Positions 17,377 through 26,634 of a DNA stretch of 64,000 nt are shown here, one piece after another. Under the pieces are notes generated by a model, which was not told the origin of the DNA, made no database searches, and saw nothing but the letters and a program-made list of their open reading frames with translations. Positions within the stretch are counted from its first letter, which is position 1. Each line of letters opens with the position of its first letter. A program made the position numbers and the translations under genes. Source of the DNA: Sphingomonas ginsenosidimutans (lineage in GTDB: Bacteria; Pseudomonadota; Alphaproteobacteria; Sphingomonadales; Sphingomonadaceae); assembly GCF_002374835.1 (NCBI RefSeq), contig NZ_NWVD01000002.1, positions 496,001 through 560,000 on the forward strand, given 5' to 3'.

Positions 17377-19145
17377 ATCCCGCCCTCCGCCATCGCCGCC
17401 AGGCGCCGGAGCCGCAGCAGGTGGACGGGCGCGTCGAGGCGCGCCAGCGCGCGCCCCATCGCGTCGCGGCCGGCCGCGACGGCCCGGTCGTAGGCGCGCC
17501 AGTTCCGGATCTCGATGCCGCCCACCTCGGGCATGACGTAGAGGTCGGCCGCCGCGCGGGAGGCCGCGAGGTCGGGGCCCGCCGCCATGGTCGCCGAGCG
17601 CATCAGGATGGAGACGATCGGCGGCCCGCGCCGCCACGCCCCCGACCAGAACCACCGCCCGAGCGGACGGGGGCGCTCCACGTCGGCGGAGGTGAGCCCC
17701 ACCGCCTGCGACACGTCCACCGCGACCACCGGGCCGTCGTGCGTCGCTCGCATCACCTCGGAGGGCAGGTTGCGCAGCACGCCGCCGTCGACCAGCACGC
17801 GGTCGCCCATCGCCACCGGCGGAAGCACGCCGGGCAGCGAGATGGAGGCCCTGAGCGCGGTCGCGAGCGGACCGCGCCGGTGCGCCACCGGCTCGCCGGT
17901 CGCAAGGTCCGCCGACATGCAGAAGAACGGCAGGGGCAGATCGGCGATGTCGACGTCGCCGAAGTGCTCGGCCAGCCGGCGCTCGACCTTGCGGCCCCGC
18001 GTCATCGCCACGAACGGCAGCGCGACGTCGTCCAGCGGGTTGGTCGCGACGAACGCCGCCCGCATGCGCCGGTCCAGCTCCTCGCCATCCCAACCGGCCG
18101 CCAGCCCCGCGGCGACGATGCCGCCCATCGACGTGCCGCAAACCGAGTCGATCGGCACCCCGGCCCGGCGCAGCGCGTCGACGGCGCCCACGTGCGCGAA
18201 GGCGCGGGCGCCGCCGCCCGACAGCACCAGCGCGACCGCGCACCCGGTCAGCGTCCGCGCGAGCGGGCCGCAGTCGCCGCCGACCAGGTGGAAGTGGCGC
18301 GCGGGGCCGACCGCGTCCAGCCAGGCCGCCGTGCCGGCCGGCCGCTCGCCGCGCTGCACGAGGACCAGGTCGACGAGCCCGCTCGCCTGCAGGGGCTCGC
18401 TCGCGCACAGCCCGCAGTCGGCGGGCGGCGGCCGGTCGCCGTCGGCCAGCAGCAGCATGCGGTCGGCCTGGCGGCGGCACGCCGCGGCCCAGGCCCCCTC
18501 CTCCGCCTGCGCCGCGCAGAGCAGGTAGTCGTGCCGCGCCTCCGCCTCGGACCACCAGGCGGGGTCGCGATCCAGGAACGACGCGTCCAGCACGGCGACG
18601 TCGTGGCCGAGCGCGCGCATCGCGCCGGCCAGCAGCCCCGCCCAGCGGCGCGCGTCGACGCCGGCGTCCAGCGCCGCCAGCCCGATCACGCGCGGCGTGA
18701 CGGCGCCCGCGCCTGCGCCCGCGCCCGCCGACCGCGAGCGGGCGACCAGCAGCCGCGCGACCTCCACCATCGCGTCGGGGCTGCGGCGGGCGGCCGCGAG
18801 GAAGCCGGCGCCCGGCATCGCGGCCACCTCGCTGTCGCGCAGCGCCACAACGGTCGCCGAGCGCGGCGTCCCCGCCAGCAGGCCGAACTCGCCGACGACG
18901 TCGCCCGGGCGGAGCACGCCCACCAGCGCGCGCCCCATCGCGCCCTCGCGGAACACGCCGAACGCGCCGGCGCGCACCATGAAGATAGCGTCGGGCGGGT
19001 CGCCCGCGCGATAGAGCGCGGACCCGCCCGCCACCGCGAGCGTGCGAACGGAGCGCGCGCGGTCGAACAACCTGGCGATGGCGGGGACGTCGGTCGTGGC
19101 TCGGCTCCTCGCCGGGCAGGCTGCCGGAGAGCGGCGGGCGGTCAA
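17373..19145 (-). CDS. Patatin-like phospholipase with cNMP-binding domain
   Basis: A 590-aa protein of the NTE/RssA-like class. Residues about 20-130 form a cyclic-nucleotide-binding domain (LYRAGDPPDAIFMVRAGAF and GDVVGEFGLLAG). Residues about 310-500 form the patatin catalytic domain with GGGARAFAHVG (oxyanion), GTSMGG (nucleophile Ser) and VDGGVLRNLP (catalytic Asp, DGG). It would hydrolyse phospholipids or lysophospholipids under nucleotide control. The TTG start at 19145 is uncertain, as no good ATG lies upstream of the cNMP domain. Confidence 0.88.
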   Translation of the reverse strand: MTARRSPAACPARSRATTDVPAIARLFDRARSVRTLAVAGGSALYRAGDPPDAIFMVRAGAFGVFREGAMGRALVGVLRPGDVVGEFGLLAGTPRSATVVALRDSEVAAMPGAGFLAAARRSPDAMVEVARLLVARSRSAGAGAGAGAVTPRVIGLAALDAGVDARRWAGLLAGAMRALGHDVAVLDASFLDRDPAWWSEAEARHDYLLCAAQAEEGAWAAACRRQADRMLLLADGDRPPPADCGLCASEPLQASGLVDLVLVQRGERPAGTAAWLDAVGPARHFHLVGGDCGPLARTLTGCAVALVLSGGGARAFAHVGAVDALRRAGVPIDSVCGTSMGGIVAAGLAAGWDGEELDRRMRAAFVATNPLDDVALPFVAMTRGRKVERRLAEHFGDVDIADLPLPFFCMSADLATGEPVAHRRGPLATALRASISLPGVLPPVAMGDRVLVDGGVLRNLPSEVMRATHDGPVVAVDVSQAVGLTSADVERPRPLGRWFWSGAWRRGPPIVSILMRSATMAAGPDLAASRAAADLYVMPEVGGIEIRNWRAYDRAVAAGRDAMGRALARLDAPVHLLRLRRLAAMAEGGM

Positions 19146-19306
19146 GTCACAGGATTGCTATCCGCAGGGCATTTCTCGCGGAATACGCCGGCCAAGATCG
19201 GACTGGTGTCGCGGCACGCGGCAGAGGGTCGAAGGGTGACGTTCGACAAGCGGAGGCAAAAGGGGCAGGGCGCGACCGGGCGAGCGCGCCCGGAGTGATG
19301 CGAACC

Positions 19307-20272
19307 ATGCCGACCGTCGCCCTGGTGCAGCGACCCCCGGTCTTCCTCGACCTGCCGGCCAGCGTGGCGCTGGCGGCGGAGATCATCGGCGAGGTCGCGC
19401 GCGGCGGCGCGGACCTGGTCGTCTTCCCCGAGACGTGGCTCCCCGGCTACCCCGTGTGGCTGGACGACGCGCCGGACGCCGCGCGATGGGGGCACGCGCC
19501 GGCGGAGGCGCTGTTCCGCCACCTCTTCCAGCACTCTCCCGCGATCGACGGCCCCGAGCTGGCGACGCTCGCGGCGGCCGCCGCCGAGCACGGCGCGGAC
19601 GTCGCGATGGGCATGCACGAGCGGCGCGGGGGCACCCTCTACAACTCCATCGCCTTCCTGGGCGCGGACGGGTCGCGCCACCTGCATCGCAAGCTGTCGC
19701 CCACCTACAACGAGCGGCTGATCTGGGGTTCGGGCGACGGCAGCACGCTCGGCGTCTGGGACCGGCCCTACGGAAAGGTCGGCGGGCTGGTCTGCTGGGA
19801 GCACTGGATGCCGTTGGTGCGCGCCGCCATGCACGCGCAGGAGGAGACGGTGCACGTCGCGCAGTGGCCGGCGGTGGGCGAGCGGCACCAGCTCGCCAGC
19901 CGGACCTACGCCTTCGAGGGCCAGTGCTTCGTGCTGGCGTCGGGCTGCGTGCTGACGCGCGACGACGTGCTCGCCGGCTTCGACAGCGCGCGCGGGGCGC
20001 CCGAGGCGCGCGACCTGCTGGCCTCCATTCCAGCGGACAAGTTCTGGCTGAAGGAGGGCGGCAGCGCGGTGATCGGACCCGACGCCGGCTACGTCGCGGG
20101 CCCGAGCTTCCGCGACGCGGCGACCGTGATGGCCAGCTTCGACCCGGTCGCGGCGAAGCGCAGCCCCTACCTCGACGTCCATGGCCACTACGCGCGACCC
20201 GACATCTTCGAGCTGCGCGTCGACACGACCCGACGGGAGGGGGTCAGGTTCGGCGAATGGCCGCAGGCCTGA
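19307..20272 (+). CDS. Nitrilase-family carbon-nitrogen hydrolase
   Basis: A 321-aa nitrilase (branch 1 of the C-N hydrolase superfamily), converting nitriles to acids plus ammonia. The triad is visible: Glu in VVFPETWLPGYP, Lys in HRKLSPTYNERLIWG and Cys in GGLVCWEHWMP. The stretch after the lysine matches aliphatic/aryl nitrilases rather than amidases. ATG 19307 has GGAG 11 nt upstream; ATG 19298 is equally possible. It is divergent from the patatin gene and convergent with the HEPN-like gene. No companion gene indicates the substrate. Confidence 0.9.
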   Translation: MPTVALVQRPPVFLDLPASVALAAEIIGEVARGGADLVVFPETWLPGYPVWLDDAPDAARWGHAPAEALFRHLFQHSPAIDGPELATLAAAAAEHGADVAMGMHERRGGTLYNSIAFLGADGSRHLHRKLSPTYNERLIWGSGDGSTLGVWDRPYGKVGGLVCWEHWMPLVRAAMHAQEETVHVAQWPAVGERHQLASRTYAFEGQCFVLASGCVLTRDDVLAGFDSARGAPEARDLLASIPADKFWLKEGGSAVIGPDAGYVAGPSFRDAATVMASFDPVAAKRSPYLDVHGHYARPDIFELRVDTTRREGVRFGEWPQA

Positions 20273-20301
20273 TCGCCGCGTCGGCGGTGCGCCGCGACGG
20301 A

Positions 20302-20763
20302 TCAGCCGGGCGGCGGCTGCGCGGCGACGATCGACGACACCTTGCTGGCGACCTCCTCCAGAGTCGCCGCCATGCGCGTCGGCTCGGACGCCTCGCCGGC
20401 GCGATCCGGCGCGTAGCGGCTGGTCAGGTACTCCCGCCGGGCAGCCACCGCGCGAAGGTGCGCCACGGTCCTGACCCGTAGCACCAGGCCGGCGGCGACC
20501 GCCATCTCCATCCGGGAGGCGAGGTCGTGCTGGAGCCCGCGGATCGCCTCGGGGGACCGGCACCGGTGCAACAGCAGCGCGTTGAGGTAGAGTTCCACCG
20601 CGTGCAGGGCCAACATGCGATAGGGCGAACGCGAGGAGGGCACGTCGCGCCTCCCGCAGTTCGCCACGGCCGCGGCGGCGAGCCGGTAGTCGTCCGCGAG
20701 CGACCTGATCTCGCCCGCGGTCGCGCGATGTCCCGGGTTTGACGTGACGGCGGACGTCTGCAT
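20302..20763 (-). CDS. Small HEPN-like protein
   Basis: A 153-aa helical protein. The core LALHAVELYLNALLLHR followed by IRGLQHDLASRM and REYLTSRYAP resembles the HEPN fold (E-L-x-x-K/N-A-L-L, H-D-L, RYxP). A canonical catalytic Rx4-6H in the last helix is not obvious, so it may be a binding or regulatory HEPN rather than an RNase. ATG 20763 is chosen because it keeps the whole domain. It is divergent from the SIR2 operon with about 150 bp between starts, so it may belong to that defence module. Confidence 0.55.
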   Translation of the reverse strand: MQTSAVTSNPGHRATAGEIRSLADDYRLAAAAVANCGRRDVPSSRSPYRMLALHAVELYLNALLLHRCRSPEAIRGLQHDLASRMEMAVAAGLVLRVRTVAHLRAVAARREYLTSRYAPDRAGEASEPTRMAATLEEVASKVSSIVAAQPPPG

Positions 20764-20913
20764 GCCGCGACGGTAGGCGGGAACGGTTGCCGCCCCGTCA
20801 AGCGGCCCGCGTCGGTCGCGGGCGATCGAGAACGCGTGTGCCCTTGTGCCTGCGCCACCGCGACCGTAGCATGCCCCATCGGCAGGTCGCGCCGGCACGG
20901 GGGGCAGAAGAAC

Positions 20914-22665
20914 TTGGCGCTCGCGCCCGACGCAACGCAGATCACCGTCCAGCAGGTTCTCGCGATGCTCGATGCCGACTTCGAGCCGATGGCGCGGGCC
21001 GTGGCCGCGGGCGAGTTCGCGCTATGGGTCGGCTCGGGCATCTCCCGCAGGGCGCCCAACCTAGGCCACCTCGTGTCCGCCGCAATCGAGTTCCTCCGAG
21101 AGCGCGCCGTCGCGCCCGCCACCGCCGCGATCTACACGCCCCCGCTGGAAGCCGCGCTGCGGCTCGCGGGCAAGGATCCGGCCGCACTCGCGGGCCGCTT
21201 CGGCGCACCGTTCGCGACGTGGCCCGAACACGACGAGATCGTGACCATCCTGTGGGACCAGTATTCGCGCGTGCTCGACATCCGGGTGCAGGGCGAACCC
21301 GCGGACTTCATCCTATGGGACGCGATCGACATCCGCCAGGCGTTCAGCGCGCCGCACCCGCCATCGGCGGAGCACCTCTGCATCGCCATCCTCGTTATGG
21401 AGGACGCGGTGCACAGGATCGCGTCGGCGAACTGGGACGGGTTCATCGAGGCGGCAGTCGATCGCCTGAGCGGCGGCGCGCAGGGGCTGCTGCAGGTGGT
21501 CGTCGACCCCGCACAGCTGCGCGGCCAGCCCGGGCGGGCGACGCTGCTCAAGTTCCACGGCTGCATCGTGCACGCGACCGATGACCCGGCCACGTTCCGG
21601 CGCTTCCTGACCGGCAGCCGCAGCCAGATCATGCGCTGGCCGGAAGTGCCCGAGTTCGCGGCGATGCGCCACAGCGTCATCGAGGTCGCGCAGACGCTCA
21701 AGTCGCTAGTCCTCGGCCTGTCGATCCAGGACAACAACCTCCAGACGCTGTTCATCCGCGCCCAGCAGATCCACCCCTGGCCATGGCCGTGCGCGCCCGA
21801 AGCGCCGGCCCAGGTGTTCTGCGAGGAGGAGATCAAGCCCGGGCAGCAGGACGTGCTGAGAAGCATCTACGTCGACGCCTACGACCAGCACGGCCCCGAC
21901 ATCGAGGCGGCCGCTCACCTGCGCGCCTGGGCGGAGCAGGTCCTGATCGCCCTCGTGCTGAAGACCGTCGCGGACAAGCTGATCACGCTGATGGGACTGT
22001 GGCTCACATCCTGCGGCAAGGCCGCGCTCGCCCCGGCGTTCGCGAATGGCATCGTGGCGGTCAGGAACGCGACCGCGGCGCATGCTTCTGTCGACTCGGT
22101 CGAGCGGAGCCGCACGCCGGCGGTGAACACCGGCGTGGCCGCCTGGTCGCGGATGGTGCGGATGTTCAGGAACGGCGCGCTGCCGGCCAGCGGCGACACC
22201 TACGAGCCGGTCAGCGCGACGGCAGCCGGCTTCCTGCACGCCGACCAGAACGCCCAGTCCGCTGGGCTGGGCCGGCTGGCGCTGGCGCTCTCGCTGCTAG
22301 AAGGCGGGCGTGCCGCCGGCCGCTGGGCGATCTCCCCGCCCGCGAACGACGAGGCCGGCGCCGGCGCTATGACCGCGACACCGGCTAGACCCGGAGCCAC
22401 GCCGCGACCGGTGTTCGTCGTGCGCTCGGCGTCTGAGGCGATCGCTCTTCAGGGCGCCGGCGCGTTCGCGAACGACAACGCCGTCGTGGTGCACGGCGAC
22501 GACGCCTGGCGGACGATGGTCGGGCAGAGCGCGCGCGTCCCGCGCGGCGCCCCCGGCCGGACCGGACGCCTGGCACCGACGCACGTCAGCCTCGCACACC
22601 TGGTCTCGACCTCCGCGACCGCGGTCGACCTGCAGGACCTGTTCGCGGCGGAAATGCTCCTGTGA
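20914..22665 (+). CDS. SIR2-domain effector of an ABC-3C/Lamassu-like system
   Basis: About 583 aa. The N-terminal third is a SIR2-like NAD-binding domain: FALWVGSGIS (residues 36-44, the GxGxS loop), SANWDGFIE (about 171-179, the TTNxD equivalent) and KFHGCIVH (about 213-220, catalytic His). Such domains in defence proteins consume NAD to stop phage growth. The C-terminal half is not recognisable to me and may be the partner-binding region. The start is uncertain: TTG 20914 is preferred, with GTG 20836 or ATG 20965 possible. The stop overlaps the next gene by 4 nt. Family assignment rests on motifs plus operon layout. Confidence 0.75.
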   Translation: MALAPDATQITVQQVLAMLDADFEPMARAVAAGEFALWVGSGISRRAPNLGHLVSAAIEFLRERAVAPATAAIYTPPLEAALRLAGKDPAALAGRFGAPFATWPEHDEIVTILWDQYSRVLDIRVQGEPADFILWDAIDIRQAFSAPHPPSAEHLCIAILVMEDAVHRIASANWDGFIEAAVDRLSGGAQGLLQVVVDPAQLRGQPGRATLLKFHGCIVHATDDPATFRRFLTGSRSQIMRWPEVPEFAAMRHSVIEVAQTLKSLVLGLSIQDNNLQTLFIRAQQIHPWPWPCAPEAPAQVFCEEEIKPGQQDVLRSIYVDAYDQHGPDIEAAAHLRAWAEQVLIALVLKTVADKLITLMGLWLTSCGKAALAPAFANGIVAVRNATAAHASVDSVERSRTPAVNTGVAAWSRMVRMFRNGALPASGDTYEPVSATAAGFLHADQNAQSAGLGRLALALSLLEGGRAAGRWAISPPANDEAGAGAMTATPARPGATPRPVFVVRSASEAIALQGAGAFANDNAVVVHGDDAWRTMVGQSARVPRGAPGRTGRLAPTHVSLAHLVSTSATAVDLQDLFAAEMLL

Positions 22666-23315
22666 CCTCGGCGCTGATCGCCGCCGTGCGCGACCGGCTC
22701 CTCGTGGCCGGCTACTCCGACCTGCCGACGCCCCTGCACGTCGCGGGCGTCGCCTTCGACTTCACCGGCGTCATGCGCGGGCGCGACGGGCGCGCGCTCG
22801 ACCTCGTCGTCCTCGTCGACACGACCGCCGGCTCGTTCGGGGACGTCAAGGGCGCGCGGGTGCGCCAGCGCATCGAGGCGCTCAGCCGCGCGCTCGACGT
22901 GACCGGATCACGCCTGGTCCTGACCGCCATCCTGGCGGGGGCGACGCTCGCCGGCGGCGTCGAGGCGCTCGCCGAGACCTGCCGGGTGCTCCAGGTCGAA
23001 CCGCAACCCGCGCCGGACGGCCCGGGCGGCGCGGCCACGGCGATCGAGCAGATGGAGGACCGCATACGCGTCCTGCTGCCGCTCTCGCTGCCAGAGCCGG
23101 CCGGCGGCGAGGAGGAGGGCGGCACCGCCGTCGAGCAGCTCAGGAAGGCGCTGCCGTCGGGCGTGGACACGGCGATCGTCGACGCGCTGCTCGCGGCTTC
23201 GCGCCGTGGCGAGGTCGCGGTCACGAAGGAGATCGGCAGCCTGATTGACGCCGAGCTGAAGACGAACATGGACCCGCCCGCCGCCGGTGCCGCGGGCGAA
23301 GGGAGGACCGCATGA
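22662..23315 (+). CDS. Middle component (MC) of ABC-3C/Lamassu-like system
   Basis: A 217-aa protein with no family I can name. It sits between the SIR2 effector and the SMC-like ATPase, with ATGA overlaps on both sides, which is the place of the small middle component (LmuC-like) in ABC-3C operons. The N-terminal half has an alternating beta-strand pattern (GVAFDFTGVMRG, ALDLVVLVDTT) followed by helices; the C-terminus is acidic and then low in complexity. The role is presumably to bridge the effector and the ATPase. Function is inferred from context only. Confidence 0.6.
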   Translation: MTSALIAAVRDRLLVAGYSDLPTPLHVAGVAFDFTGVMRGRDGRALDLVVLVDTTAGSFGDVKGARVRQRIEALSRALDVTGSRLVLTAILAGATLAGGVEALAETCRVLQVEPQPAPDGPGGAATAIEQMEDRIRVLLPLSLPEPAGGEEEGGTAVEQLRKALPSGVDTAIVDALLAASRRGEVAVTKEIGSLIDAELKTNMDPPAAGAAGEGRTA

Positions 23316-25732
23316 ACCGGCCCACCCTGGCATCACTCGACGTGACCAACTTCCGCAGCATTCGCGGGCACGTCCACGCCCCGCTCGACGCGAGGGTGGT
23401 GCTCGTCCACGGCGAGAACGGGGCGGGCAAGACCAGCCTGCTCTCGGCCATAGAACTCGCCCTCACCGGCGGCGTGCAGTCCCTCAGGCGCGCCGACCCG
23501 GCCTACGCGCGCCAGCTCCTGCACCGCTCCGCCGACCAGGGCGGCGTCGCGCTCGCGACCACGGGCGACGGCGGAGGGCGCTACGAGGCGGCGCTGACGC
23601 CCACGGGCGCCAAGTCGATCAACAAGCTCGACGCCGCCGACGCGTCGTTCTTCACGGAGCGGAGCTACCTGCCGCAGTCCCTCCTCAGCCAGCTGCTTCA
23701 GATCTACCAAGACGCCGGCCAGGAGGCGAACTCGCCGCTCGCGCGCTTCGTCGGCGATTTGCTGGGGTTGAACCTGCTCGACGCGATCGAGGAGGGGCTG
23801 AAGCCGCTCGCCGACAAGCGGAACGTCAGGAAGATCGCCGGCGAGTGGGCGACCGCAGAACTGCGGCAGAGTCAGGCCGAGCGGTCGCTGCGGGCGGATG
23901 CGGAAGCACGCGCGCTGCTGCAGGAGCAGATAGATCTGAAACTCGCCGACCTGCGCGGTGCGCTGGCGATACTCGGCGTCGACCTTCCCGCCGACGAGGC
24001 GAGCCTGGACGCGATCGAGCCGACGCTGGCCGAGCCGTCGGACGCCGCCGACCTGGAGCGGCTTGCGGACAGCCGGCGGCAGCTCGCCTCGATGCGCCGC
24101 CAAGTCGCGGAGGAGAACGCGGCCGGCACGGGGCCGGACGCGTCCGCGGGCGCGGGAGCCGCCGCCGAGGCGTTCTCCCGCTGGGTGGCGGCCAACGGCG
24201 AGCGCGAGGCCACGCTGCTCCGCGACGTCGCGATCGCGCTCCCCGAAGCCAACCTCCCGAGCGAGACCGGAAGGTTCGTGGACGCGGCGCGGACGGCGGC
24301 CAGGGCGCGGCGCGCGCAGGCGCAGGCCCAGGCGACGCAGGCGCGCGCGGACGCGAGGCGGCTTCTCGAGGCCGAGGGCGAACTTGAGACGGAGCGCGGC
24401 CGGCTTGCCGCCATTGACAACGAGGTCGCGCGCCTACCGGGAAAGGCCGGCGGGCTAGCGTCCGCGCTGGCGGAGCTGACCTCGTTCATCGAAGGCGAGA
24501 CCTGCCCGGTCTGCGACCGAGACTATCGCGAGGTCTCGGACGCGCCGCTCGTCGAACACGTACACGCCAAGGTGCGGACCCTGTCCGCATCGGCCGAGCG
24601 GCTGCTGGCACTCGGCCGCGCGCGCGGCGAGGCCGCGTCGGCGGGCGAGAGGCGGGTGCGGGAGATCGAGGAGCTGCGAGCGAGGCGTGTCGAAGCGCCC
24701 GCCTTGGCGGCGGTCGACCGGCTCGGGGCCGAACTCGATGCGCTGATCGCCCGGCTAGACGAGATGGAGCCCACGGTGCTGGAGGGCGCGCGCCTGCGGG
24801 CGGCCGACGTGGCGGCGCGGCGCGCGGCCGCCGAGCGGGGGCTGCGCGACTCCTCGCTCGCGGCGGCCCGCGACATGGTCGCGTCTTTCGCGGCTTCGCT
24901 CGACCTCGACTCGACCGATGTGGAACTGGACCTGACGGGGGTCGTCGACCGCATCGGGGCGGCCCTCGCGGAACGAGAAGCCCGCCTGAAGGCCAGGCTC
25001 GCCGCGCGGAACGCGGCGCGCGAGGCGGTGGCCGCGATCCGGGCGGCGACGACTAGACGGGCGGTGTTCGAACAGGTGATCGAGACCGGGAAGGCCGAGG
25101 TCGGGCGCGCCGCGGACGCGCTGCGGCGTGCGCAGCGGGTGCGCGATCGCGGCATCGCGGTGCGCGGCGCAGTCGAGCGGGTGAGGTCCGGCATCATCCG
25201 ACGCGAATTCAATGATCGCCTCAACCGGCTGTGGCGCGACCTTTTCGTCCGGCTGGCGCCCGGCGAGCCCTTCGTGCCCGCATTCTCGATCCCGACGGCC
25301 AGCACGCACCGGCTGCAGCCCAAGCTCGTCACCGTACATCGCGACGGCGGTCTCGCCGGAGGCACGCCGGGCGCAATGCTGAGCGCCGGCAACCTCAACA
25401 CGGCCGCCCTAACGCTCTTCGTCGCGCTCCACCTGTCCGTGCGCGACAGGCTGCCCTGGCTGATCCTAGACGACCCGATCCAGTCGATGGACGACATCCA
25501 CGTCGCGCACTTCGCCGCGCTGCTGCGGACGCTGTCCAAGGAGCACGGGCGGCAGGTGCTTATCGCGGTCCACGACCGGCAGCTGTTCGACTACCTGCGC
25601 CTTGAGCTCAGCCCGGCGTTCCCGGACGACAGCCTCCTCACCCTGGAACTGACCAGGGGCCCGCGGCGGGACACGCGCTGCCTGTCCGAACGCTTCGGAT
25701 ACAAGGAAGAGGCCCTGCTGGCCGCGGCATAG
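23312..25732 (+). CDS. Rad50/SMC-like ATPase with zinc-hook (LmuB-like)
   Basis: An 806-aa SMC-family ATPase. Walker A is GENGAGKT (residues 34-41) after the typical NFRSIRG start. Long Ala/Glu/Arg-rich coiled coils flank a zinc-hook CPVC (C398, C401). The distal ATPase half has LSAGNLNTAALTLF (signature-like) and LILDDPIQSMDDIH (Walker B, residues 717-721, and D-loop), then HDRQLFDYL. Proteins of this shape detect foreign DNA ends or structures and activate the paired effector in Lamassu-type systems. It is the third gene of the operon, overlapping the middle gene by 4 nt. Confidence 0.85.
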   Translation: MNRPTLASLDVTNFRSIRGHVHAPLDARVVLVHGENGAGKTSLLSAIELALTGGVQSLRRADPAYARQLLHRSADQGGVALATTGDGGGRYEAALTPTGAKSINKLDAADASFFTERSYLPQSLLSQLLQIYQDAGQEANSPLARFVGDLLGLNLLDAIEEGLKPLADKRNVRKIAGEWATAELRQSQAERSLRADAEARALLQEQIDLKLADLRGALAILGVDLPADEASLDAIEPTLAEPSDAADLERLADSRRQLASMRRQVAEENAAGTGPDASAGAGAAAEAFSRWVAANGEREATLLRDVAIALPEANLPSETGRFVDAARTAARARRAQAQAQATQARADARRLLEAEGELETERGRLAAIDNEVARLPGKAGGLASALAELTSFIEGETCPVCDRDYREVSDAPLVEHVHAKVRTLSASAERLLALGRARGEAASAGERRVREIEELRARRVEAPALAAVDRLGAELDALIARLDEMEPTVLEGARLRAADVAARRAAAERGLRDSSLAAARDMVASFAASLDLDSTDVELDLTGVVDRIGAALAEREARLKARLAARNAAREAVAAIRAATTRRAVFEQVIETGKAEVGRAADALRRAQRVRDRGIAVRGAVERVRSGIIRREFNDRLNRLWRDLFVRLAPGEPFVPAFSIPTASTHRLQPKLVTVHRDGGLAGGTPGAMLSAGNLNTAALTLFVALHLSVRDRLPWLILDDPIQSMDDIHVAHFAALLRTLSKEHGRQVLIAVHDRQLFDYLRLELSPAFPDDSLLTLELTRGPRRDTRCLSERFGYKEEALLAAA

Positions 25733-26016
25733 CCGCGCGGTCCATTCTTCTCGTTCGAATCGCGAAACGGGCCCAGGCCGCCATCGACGTGCGGCTCACC
25801 CCGTTCATCCGCTTCCGACTTGCCGATCACGCGCGTGGCCGCCACGACGGCGTTCAGCACGCCGAGCATCACCTTGGAAAGGTAGGCGAGAGGGTCGGCG
25901 TCGGCGAGCGCTGGCATCCCGCATGTGCGCGTCAGGCGACACGAGCGTAGGACTGGGCTCGAACGTAGAACTATGATCGAGAGGGGCAACGGGTTCCGTC
26001 GAGCGATGTCGGCGGG
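25733..26016. other. Gap between defence operon and VOC operon
   Basis: This 284-bp stretch separates the SMC-like ATPase gene from the convergent VOC gene. A minus-strand frame (DADPLAYLSKVMLGVLNAVV) runs through it without stops but continues into the antisense of the ATPase gene. I do not recognise it and take it as a decayed remnant or chance frame. Confidence 0.3.
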
Positions 26017-26550
26017 TCACGAACCGCAGGAATGCCAGCGGCGCAGCGACGTTCCCCGCTCGTAGCCCATGCCAGAGGGATAGGTGAGGAACTCGACCAT
26101 CATGCCCCACGGTGTCCGGCCGTAGCAGAAGAGGTTCCCGCAGCCCTCCTCCTTGGGAAATAGGAACGGGTTCGGCCCGGACAGCATCTGTCCGCCGGCG
26201 GACTCAAAGCATCGGAGCGCCTCGGCCATGTCGTCGACGTAGATGGCCAGGTGCTGCAGTCCGAAGTCGCTGGGGCGCGACGCAGGCCGCTGCACCTCCG
26301 CCTGCAGCTGGAACAGCTCGATCTCGGGTCCCCGCCCGAGCTGGACGAGGCGTGCGGCCACGAGCCGCGTGCCGGGATGGAGGTTCAGGTCGCGATCGAT
26401 CTCGGGGCTGCCTTGCGGCGGCTGGTCGGTCGTGAACGACTCGTAAACCACCCGCGCGCCGAACGCCTCAATCAGGAAGGTCGTGGCCGCCTCGATGTCG
26501 GGCACCGTCACGCCGACATGGTCAATGCCGCGAACATAATCATGGGTCAT
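26017..26550 (-). CDS. VOC (glyoxalase/dioxygenase) family protein
   Basis: A 177-aa vicinal-oxygen-chelate protein. It starts with YVRGIDHVGVTVPDIEAATTF (metal-ligand His at the first beta strand). A second module follows, FGLQHLAIYVDDMAEALRCF and GRTPWGMMVEFLTYP, with the Glu ligand. ATG 26550 is used. These enzymes are metal-dependent lyases, isomerases or dioxygenases, and the substrate is not predictable. It is last in a five-gene minus-strand group (SDR, hydrolase, ABM, crotonase, VOC) facing a divergent LysR gene. Confidence 0.85.
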   Translation of the reverse strand: MTHDYVRGIDHVGVTVPDIEAATTFLIEAFGARVVYESFTTDQPPQGSPEIDRDLNLHPGTRLVAARLVQLGRGPEIELFQLQAEVQRPASRPSDFGLQHLAIYVDDMAEALRCFESAGGQMLSGPNPFLFPKEEGCGNLFCYGRTPWGMMVEFLTYPSGMGYERGTSLRRWHSCGS

Positions 26551-26634
26551 GCTCTCACCTCGATGTACGTGCATGGGAAATCGCGACGCCCGCGCGACGC
26601 CGGTCGAGTTGCGCGCCCTGATTGTGATCCGGCG

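Noticed and set aside
19145-19175. A possible ninth promoter element before the nitrilase (ends GGGCATTTC)
   Set aside because: The right part fits, but the left half lacks the GCAT.GAA..CAT dyad and spacing is off by one; kept out of the set.
25591-25989. Minus-strand frame between the ATPase and VOC genes as a real gene
   Set aside because: Half of it is antisense to the ATPase gene and the rest matches no family I know.
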